Below, piece after piece: positions 57,957 to 64,000 of a stretch of DNA of 64,000 nt. The position numbers were made by a program, and so were the translations under genes. The stretch is from an uncultured Acetatifactor sp. (GTDB lineage: Bacteria; Bacillota; Clostridia; Lachnospirales; Lachnospiraceae), in the NCBI GenBank assembly GCA_947630715.1, contig CANRIP010000005.1:1-64000 (forward strand), in the 5' to 3' direction. Below the pieces are notes generated by a model. The model saw nothing but the letters and a program-made list of their open reading frames with translations. It was not told the origin of the DNA and ran no database searches. Position 1 is the stretch's first letter. Every line of letters begins with the position of its first letter.

Positions 57957-60900
57957 ATGGCTGGTACGGAAATGAAAAAGACAGGCAAGAGGGAGAAACC
58001 GAAGACGGGCAGACGGTTAAAGAGATCCGTCCGGAAAACGCTGGGAGCGCTGTTCCTTGCGTCCGCCATCGCCGTGGCGGCGATTCCCACGGACGGGCTG
58101 AAAGCCCAGAGCACAACCGCCAATGACGTGGACTGGGGCACCCTGGAAAAGAACATGGGGAAGGATGTCAGCGGTATCCCGGAGGTGCAGAAGGGAGAAA
58201 TGATCTATACCACCGGAGACGGAACGTTCCAGTTCGCTTATGTGCAGCCCCAGGGCTCCGGCAACAACGTGGCCGTGATCCTGGGCTATGATAAGGACGG
58301 CTCCCTGCCTAACGGAGAGCTGGAGATTCCCAACACCGTAAACGCCTACGCCAGAAGAACCGGTAACCTGGGAACCGGGAACGGATATACCGCCATCAAT
58401 AAAAAGGGCAATTTCCTTTACTATAAGGAGGACAGACAGGAGCAGCAGACGGATGAAGTCACCGGCGAGCCGAAATGGCAGGACGAAGACAAAACCGTTC
58501 CGCTGATGCACACCGTATCCTATTATTATCCCTGCGATTACGATAGGTTAAACGAATGGTTTTACGAGGCCGGAAATCCCGGCACGGAACGGGATCTGAA
58601 GGATTTTTATTACTATAATGAGGATTCCGACATAAACCATGAGCACCCCATCCAGACCACCCTGACGGACGATCAGTGGATTAAAAACATTGCGGTCCGC
58701 TATATCGGCAACCAGTATCTGAGTGAGAAATCGGACGGATCGGGCTGGGAGGTGGCCGGCACGGTGGACTTTTCCAACAAGGATACCGCGGGCTGTTTTG
58801 CCCAGGCCGGCAATATCGTAACCCTGAAGGTGGGCGACGAGCTGAGCGGCATCGGCGATTACGCCTTTTACGGCTGCACCAACTTAAGCAGCATCCGCCT
58901 GAACAACGGCCTGAATACCATCGGTGTGGGCGCGTTTGCTCAGTGTATCAATATGAGCCGCGCGGACATCGACGTACATTCCCAGGTGAAGGTGATCGGC
59001 GACTATGCTTTTTATTATTGCCGGGCACTGGGATCCTTTACCGTACCCAACCAGGTGAGCCGGATCGGCAATTCCGCCTTTGAAAACTGCGAATCCCTGA
59101 CCACCTTTGGGATGGGGGTCATAGGCCCGGACGGCACCGAGGAAAACGGGCTGTTGAACAGCCTGGGAGCGAGAGTGTTCCGAAACTGCTCCAGCCTGAG
59201 GAATATCTGCTTTAAGAGCCAGTTTACGGAGGAAATTCCTCTTTCCACCTTTGAAAACTGCAGTTCCTTGGAGTATATCGAGGTTTCCAATAATCTGGTT
59301 AATTTTAAGGCGGACAGTTGCACCTTTGAGATGTTTAAAAGCCAGGTGCTGCCTACCTTTTACTTTAAGGGGCCCAAGGACGGGGCGCTGCATAAGACCG
59401 CAACGGACAATCAGGTGGCGTACAGCTATTTTGATAACGCTCTGCAAAAGGACGTCTATGAATTAACCATCACGGAAGATGGGGGACGAAAGATTGTATA
59501 CCGGGTGGACGATGACGACAATCTGGTTTACTGCGGCAGCGGAGACGGCAATCCCAAGCTGCCGGAGACGGTGACCCTGCCGGAAACCATCGGGCCCAAC
59601 CATATCAGCGTGATCGATACCAAGACGTTCCAGAACAAGTGCGAGCTGACCAGCATTACGATTCCCTCCTCGATTCTCCGGATTGATCCGGAGGCTTTCA
59701 AGGGATGCCATAACCTGAAGTGGGTATTTTTTAACAATCCGAACAGCGAGCTGACCATCGGAGCCCATGCCTTTTTGACGCAGGAGAAAATCTGCGGTGA
59801 TGTTTTGGAGGAACAGCCCGAGCTGAACTTTGTGGGGCCGATCTCTTACAGCTCGGAGCCCTTTGACTATGCGATGCGCAGGGAGGAAACCATCGACAAC
59901 GGCGATCAGCCTACCACCTATATCACCTATTACAGCGGCTGGCCTTCCCATTTGAAGGTGCAGTATAATCCGGTGAAAGATGAAAATGAGCTGATCGATT
60001 ATCCCACGCTGTCCGGACTTGTGGATTATAATACCTCCACTTACAAGTATCTGACGGAGGAACAGGCCGCGGCCATGTCCTCCGCGCTCACCAAGTATAA
60101 AGCGAATTTGGCGGCCCCCGGCCGGGAGATTCTCACAACCAACGAACAAGCGGCCATCGATGCCGCGCTGAATCTGGTGCTCCCGGAAGGAATCGAAAGC
60201 TTTAAGGAAAATCTGTTCGTGGAAAAGGAACAGGAGGAGCTGACGGCGGGAGATAAGAAAATTACGGCTGCCAGTTTGCAGGAAATAGACGATTACGCCT
60301 TTAAGGGGCACAAGAACCTGGTACAGATCGATCTGACCGATTCCACCACGTCCATCGGCACTCACGCGTTTGAGGGATGCAGTAAGCTCAGCATCGTCAA
60401 TCTGCCCGGAACGGTGGAAAAGCTGGGAACCCGTCCCTTTGCGGGATGTTCCTCGCTGGCCAATGTCAGTTTCGGAGGCGGCCCCTATTTTGTCTGCGAC
60501 GGCGGCATTGTGTATGAACTGGACGGCTCCGGCGCAAAGGATAAGCTGGTAGAACTGCTGGAGGGAAGAAAGAGCTCGGTGGTTTTGGCCAAGGAGACGG
60601 AGGGCATTTCACAGGTGTATCCGGAAGCGTTTATGGGGACGCAGGTGCTTCAGGTGGATCTGGGGAACTCCAGGATCAGCGTAGTGCCTGAGAAAGCGTT
60701 TGCGGACACTTCCCACCTTGCCATCGTCACCCTTCCCAGGACAATGGACAGCGGAAGAATCGAAACCAGCGCGTTCCAGAACAGCAGCGTGGAAATTCTG
60801 ACGATTCCGGGAAAATACGTCAACGTGACGGAGAAATCCTTCAGCGATGCGGAAGGGGGCAATGTGGCTCCTCATTTTGACGACGGCTCCCTGATGATTA

Positions 60901-62516
60901 TCTGCGAAGAAGACAGCATGGCGCAGCAGTTTGCGATCCAGAATGATCTTCAGTATTCCAATCAGGCGCCGGAAATCTATTACAAAGTGAATTTCTATTA
61001 CTATGACGACGACAGGGTGGCCCATCAGATCGGCGACACCCAGGAGGTGCAGGTAGGACAGAGCGCCGTGGAGCCGGAGCTGCCTCCGGAGGCGTTAAAG
61101 GAGGGTTATACCTTCGACGGATGGCTGCCGGATACCTGGCAGGCGGTAACGGGGCCTGTGGACACCTATGCGCAGTTTGTGCAGAACGCGGCGGTGAAAT
61201 ACACGGTGATTTTTCAGGACGATGACGGCCGGGAGCTGAGCAGGCAGACCGTGGAAAAGGGCGGTTCCGCCGTAGTGCCTCAGAATCCTGTGAAAAGCGG
61301 TTATATTTTCCTGGGGTGGGTATTGTCCGGCGGCGACGGTTCCTTTGTCACCTCCCTTGCCAATGTGCAGGCGGATATGACCTTGCTGGCCCGGTACCGG
61401 CTGGCGCAGTCGGGTGAAGACGATGGGACGGACGGTTCCGAGTCCCCGGGAACGTCGGGCACTCCGGGCGCGTCGGGAACCCCTGGCGCATCTGGCACCC
61501 CGGGAGCCTCTGGGACTCCCGGCGCATCGGGAACCCCTGGCGCCTCAGGCACTCCCGGCGCCTCTGGCACTCCTGGCGCCTCAGGCACTCCGGGAACAGG
61601 CAGCAATACGTTTTACACCCTGACGGTTCAAAACGGCAGCGGTTCCGGCAGTTATCTGGCGGGAGCGCAGCCGGTGATCATCGCCAACGATCCCGCCAGC
61701 GGTCAGGCGTTCGATTACTGGTCCGTCAGTCCTTCGGATGTCAAGATCGCAAGCACGGTTTTGTCCGCATCCGTCATCACCATGCCGGCAAAGGATGTGA
61801 CGGTGACGGCCCATTATAAGGCGGCGTCCTCCGGCGGCGGTTCCGGGTCCGGCAGCACGGGCAGCGGAAACAATAACAGAAGGCCCAACGGTACGCTGCA
61901 AAATACCTCGGATGGCGGCACCACGGTGGTGATCGACAAAAACGGTCTTTCCAATACGGGCGTCGTGTCGGTTACCGTCAACGGATCCTCCGACGATTTC
62001 ACGGTTAAGATTTCGGAATCCGCGGAGGCCACGGAAGCAGCGCTGCGCGCTTTGATGGCGGAGTACGGTGACAACCTGGAGAATATCAAATACTTCCCCA
62101 TGGACATTTCGCTGTATGATTCCACGGGAACCAATAAGATTACGGATACTACGGGGCTTTCGGTCAGCATTACGCTGCCTCTGCCGGATTCTCTGATCGC
62201 CTACGCGGGCAATAACAGAGTGGCCGGAGTGGTGAACGAACGGCTGGACCGCCTGTCCGCTAAATTTACCACGATTCAGGGCGTATCCTGCGTGACCTTT
62301 ACGGCGGAGCATTTTTCACCCTATGTCATTTATGTGGATCTGGGGAATCTTTCCTCCGGACTGGTATCGGACGAGACGCCCAAGACGGGAGATTTCCTGC
62401 ACCCGAAATGGTTCCTCGCCATCGCTCTTGCCTGCCTGTCCTTTGTATTCTTTATGCAGAAGGATACGCCGGACAATAAGAAAAAACAAAAGGTGAAAGT
62501 CAGAACCGGAAAATAG
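57957..62516 (+). CDS. BspA-like LRR surface protein with PKTGD sorting signal
   Basis: The 1519-residue protein has a signal peptide (about residues 27-50) after a very basic N-terminus. Several blocks of BspA/TpLRR repeats (leucine-rich repeat 5) follow, with the pattern IGDYAFYYCRALGSFTVP. Two Listeria-Bacteroides/InlB-type repeats (about 1010-1150; GYTFDGWLPD, GYIFLGWVLS) lead to a collagen-like (GASGTP)n stretch and a further beta domain. The C-terminal sorting signal is TPKTGD (PKTG at 1475-1478), a membrane helix and a Lys-rich tail. It is therefore wall-anchored, probably by the sortase next to it. BspA relatives bind host or matrix proteins; no ligand can be named here. Confidence 0.9.
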   Translation: MAGTEMKKTGKREKPKTGRRLKRSVRKTLGALFLASAIAVAAIPTDGLKAQSTTANDVDWGTLEKNMGKDVSGIPEVQKGEMIYTTGDGTFQFAYVQPQGSGNNVAVILGYDKDGSLPNGELEIPNTVNAYARRTGNLGTGNGYTAINKKGNFLYYKEDRQEQQTDEVTGEPKWQDEDKTVPLMHTVSYYYPCDYDRLNEWFYEAGNPGTERDLKDFYYYNEDSDINHEHPIQTTLTDDQWIKNIAVRYIGNQYLSEKSDGSGWEVAGTVDFSNKDTAGCFAQAGNIVTLKVGDELSGIGDYAFYGCTNLSSIRLNNGLNTIGVGAFAQCINMSRADIDVHSQVKVIGDYAFYYCRALGSFTVPNQVSRIGNSAFENCESLTTFGMGVIGPDGTEENGLLNSLGARVFRNCSSLRNICFKSQFTEEIPLSTFENCSSLEYIEVSNNLVNFKADSCTFEMFKSQVLPTFYFKGPKDGALHKTATDNQVAYSYFDNALQKDVYELTITEDGGRKIVYRVDDDDNLVYCGSGDGNPKLPETVTLPETIGPNHISVIDTKTFQNKCELTSITIPSSILRIDPEAFKGCHNLKWVFFNNPNSELTIGAHAFLTQEKICGDVLEEQPELNFVGPISYSSEPFDYAMRREETIDNGDQPTTYITYYSGWPSHLKVQYNPVKDENELIDYPTLSGLVDYNTSTYKYLTEEQAAAMSSALTKYKANLAAPGREILTTNEQAAIDAALNLVLPEGIESFKENLFVEKEQEELTAGDKKITAASLQEIDDYAFKGHKNLVQIDLTDSTTSIGTHAFEGCSKLSIVNLPGTVEKLGTRPFAGCSSLANVSFGGGPYFVCDGGIVYELDGSGAKDKLVELLEGRKSSVVLAKETEGISQVYPEAFMGTQVLQVDLGNSRISVVPEKAFADTSHLAIVTLPRTMDSGRIETSAFQNSSVEILTIPGKYVNVTEKSFSDAEGGNVAPHFDDGSLMIICEEDSMAQQFAIQNDLQYSNQAPEIYYKVNFYYYDDDRVAHQIGDTQEVQVGQSAVEPELPPEALKEGYTFDGWLPDTWQAVTGPVDTYAQFVQNAAVKYTVIFQDDDGRELSRQTVEKGGSAVVPQNPVKSGYIFLGWVLSGGDGSFVTSLANVQADMTLLARYRLAQSGEDDGTDGSESPGTSGTPGASGTPGASGTPGASGTPGASGTPGASGTPGASGTPGASGTPGTGSNTFYTLTVQNGSGSGSYLAGAQPVIIANDPASGQAFDYWSVSPSDVKIASTVLSASVITMPAKDVTVTAHYKAASSGGGSGSGSTGSGNNNRRPNGTLQNTSDGGTTVVIDKNGLSNTGVVSVTVNGSSDDFTVKISESAEATEAALRALMAEYGDNLENIKYFPMDISLYDSTGTNKITDTTGLSVSITLPLPDSLIAYAGNNRVAGVVNERLDRLSAKFTTIQGVSCVTFTAEHFSPYVIYVDLGNLSSGLVSDETPKTGDFLHPKWFLAIALACLSFVFFMQKDTPDNKKKQKVKVRTGK
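61449..61592 (+). repeat. 18-bp coding repeat, collagen-like hexapeptide
   Basis: Eight consecutive 18-bp units encode GTSGTP once and GASGTP seven times. Third positions differ between units while the peptide stays constant, so selection acts on the protein. The array forms a flexible stalk in the BspA-like protein. Confidence 0.92.
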
Positions 62517-62556
62517 ATTGGGCGGGCCGTGACAAAAACGGCCCGAGAAGAAGGTT

Positions 62557-64000
62557 ATGATGAAAAAAGGGAAACGGCTGTCCGGCGTCATCCTGGTGAT
62601 TCTGGCGTTGATCATGATGCAGCTTCCCATATCGGAAGCAGACGCGGCCTCGTCGCCTGTTTCCGATTTTAAAATGGAGGGAAGCACTCTTGTAAAGTAC
62701 AGAGGCACGGAAAAAAACGTGTCTATTCCCGATACGGTGGAAGTGATCGGAGAAGGGGCCTTCGAGGACAATACCAATGTGGAGCTGGTGGTCATCCCCA
62801 ATTCGGTCAAACGGATTGACCCTTACGCGTTTTGGGGCTGTGAGCATCTGGATACGGTGGTGCTTGGCAGAGGACTGACCATGGTGGGGGACTATGCGTT
62901 TGCGGGATGCAGCGGCCTGGAACAGATGACCATTCCGTCCAATGTAACCTCTATCGGCGTTCAGGCGTTCGGAAACTGCGTCCAGTTGAAGGACATTTCC
63001 ATCCCGTCCGAAACCACCTCCATTCATGAGACGGCTTTTGACGGCTGCTACCAGCTCACCATTCACTGCGACAAGGGGAGCGCGGCGGATCTGTTTGCGG
63101 CCGCCTTTTATGAGAAACAGAAGGAAACGGCGGAATATCAGGACGTGCCGGGGTATGCGGACCCGGAGCAGACAAAGGAGCCGGAGCCGACAAAGGAGCC
63201 GGAGCCGACAGAAGCACCGGAGCCGACCTATACGCCCGCACCGGATGCGGTGCCGGGAGAGGAAATCGGTTCTTCCAGGATTGTAGGGAACAGGGCGGTG
63301 ATTTTTATCGACGGTTCCGCCCTGCAAGTATATGACGGGCAAAATCCGGCGCCGGCCGTGACGCAGCCTCCTGTGGAAGATTTCAACGGGGAGACCGGGG
63401 AGAACGGTCCGGCAAAATATACCCTGGTGGACGGGACCGTGATAGCGGATCAGGCGTATTACCGGGACGGGGAGCTTGAGGATCTGACGCTGCCCGAAGG
63501 GGTCAGGGAAATCGGACAGTTTGCGTTTGCCAGAAGCTCGCTGCGCAGCATCACGATGCCGGACGGCCTGGAAACCATTTCCTACGGAGCGTTTTATCAC
63601 TGTGATGATCTCAGGGAGCTGGAGCTGCCGGATACGGTTATGCTGGTGGAACCCCGGGCTTTTTCCTATACCGGGTGGCTCAGTGATTTTCAAAGCGGCG
63701 GCGCGGGAGAGGGGGATTTCCTGATCAGCGGCGGCGTGTTGGTGGCATATCGGGGAAACGATACGGCCAGGGTGGTTTTGCCGGAAGGGGTCCGGGTCAT
63801 TGCCGGGGAGGCGTTTCTGGGGCATGAGGAAATCAAATCCGTGACCATGCCCGACAGCCTTCAGGTGATCGGGGAAGGGGCCTTTGAAGATTGTACGGGG
63901 CTTACGGATATCCGGCTGAATGTGGGCCTCAGGCAGATAAAGGACAGAGCCTTTTTCAACTGCGGGGCAGAGACGATCAAGGTTCCGTCCACGGTACAGG
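62557..64000 (+). CDS. BspA-like LRR protein, 3' end beyond the window
   Basis: The reading frame is open to the window edge (481 codons). A signal peptide (LSGVILVILALIMMQLP ... ADAAS, about residues 8-32) is followed by LRR-5 units (VEVIGEGAFEDNTNVELVVI; GDYAFAGCSGLEQMTIP). A Pro/Glu/Thr linker with TKEPEP repeats lies near 207-230. A second LRR block follows (REIGQFAFARSSLRSITMP; VIGEGAFEDCTGLTDI). It is a paralogue of the preceding gene, 40 bp downstream of it, probably in the same operon. Whether it ends in a sorting signal cannot be seen. A small hairpin (GGGCCGT/ACGGCCC, 62524-62544) separates the two genes. Confidence 0.88.
   Translation, partial: MMKKGKRLSGVILVILALIMMQLPISEADAASSPVSDFKMEGSTLVKYRGTEKNVSIPDTVEVIGEGAFEDNTNVELVVIPNSVKRIDPYAFWGCEHLDTVVLGRGLTMVGDYAFAGCSGLEQMTIPSNVTSIGVQAFGNCVQLKDISIPSETTSIHETAFDGCYQLTIHCDKGSAADLFAAAFYEKQKETAEYQDVPGYADPEQTKEPEPTKEPEPTEAPEPTYTPAPDAVPGEEIGSSRIVGNRAVIFIDGSALQVYDGQNPAPAVTQPPVEDFNGETGENGPAKYTLVDGTVIADQAYYRDGELEDLTLPEGVREIGQFAFARSSLRSITMPDGLETISYGAFYHCDDLRELELPDTVMLVEPRAFSYTGWLSDFQSGGAGEGDFLISGGVLVAYRGNDTARVVLPEGVRVIAGEAFLGHEEIKSVTMPDSLQVIGEGAFEDCTGLTDIRLNVGLRQIKDRAFFNCGAETIKVPSTVQ

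Noticed and set aside
62500-63825. 441-residue minus-strand open frame rich in Arg and Leu
   Set aside because: Antisense to the second BspA-like gene; low-complexity RLRLL runs mirror the PEPTKE repeats on the coding strand.

Overview
The window reads as a chromosomal segment of a spore-forming, anaerobic Clostridia bacterium, most likely Lachnospiraceae (Clostridium cluster XIVa, gut type). Supporting signs are an Rnf complex, a sodium-pump decarboxylase operon, SpoIID-like and SleB-like proteins, a sporulation-type promoter, Firmicute-style ribosome binding sites, a 6S RNA, a T-box-derived leader, and BspA-like surface proteins beside a class B sortase. Nearly all of it is ordinary chromosome. 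I see no insertion sequence, prophage, CRISPR array, rRNA or tRNA gene.

Layout. 1-6.5 kb: rpsU, two D-Ala-D-Ala carboxypeptidases, a metallophosphoesterase and the scpA/scpB condensin genes. 6.5-12.6 kb: a small minus-strand gene, then a five-gene biotin-dependent operon (acyl-CoA-type carboxyltransferase, OadG-like lipoprotein, biotin carrier, OadB sodium pump, OadA/5S carboxyltransferase). 12.6-19.3 kb: TetR and RpiR regulators leading into baiN-like, cmk, ispH, rpsA and cheR, closely packed and partly overlapping. 19.3-28.5 kb: a minus-strand RNase H-fold exonuclease, rnfCDGEAB, a GH25 lysozyme, a minus-strand AP2/HNH-like gene and a SleB-type hydrolase. 28.6-36.1 kb: MATE exporter, thrC, deoC, aminopeptidase P and pckA. 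36.1-41.9 kb: a 24-25 bp repeat array, GH43 plus esterase, 6S RNA, a SpoIID-like protein and a YihY protein. 41.9-50.1 kb: pheS, pheT, apeB, queA, vanZ-like and the opposing tyrA. 50.2-55.3 kb: an EF-G-like GTPase and leuS. 55.3-64 kb: three minus-strand genes including a Cys-rich putative spore protein, then sortase B and two BspA-like surface proteins, the second running off the window.

Genes working together. OadB couples decarboxylation to Na+ export and Rnf couples ferredoxin:NAD+ oxidoreduction to ion transport, so the window carries two parts of one ion-gradient energy economy. ATP-dependent PEP carboxykinase adds oxaloacetate/PEP interconversion. The sortase is followed directly by a large LRR protein ending in a PKTGD sorting signal, a probable enzyme-substrate pair. 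GH43 and the esterase form a small hemicellulose-side-chain module.

Most unusual signal. A ~118-nt structured element occurs twice, immediately upstream of pheS and of pheT. The copies show a compensatory base change in one stem. An invariant 9-nt hairpin loop is perfectly complementary to the 9 nt just before the ribosome binding site, which predicts a pseudoknot. Also notable are a T-box-like antiterminator before leuS with no room for Stem I downstream of a consensus promoter, a strong promoter buried inside ispH, a 24-25 bp repeat array after pckA, and several short tandem-repeat arrays at gene ends.
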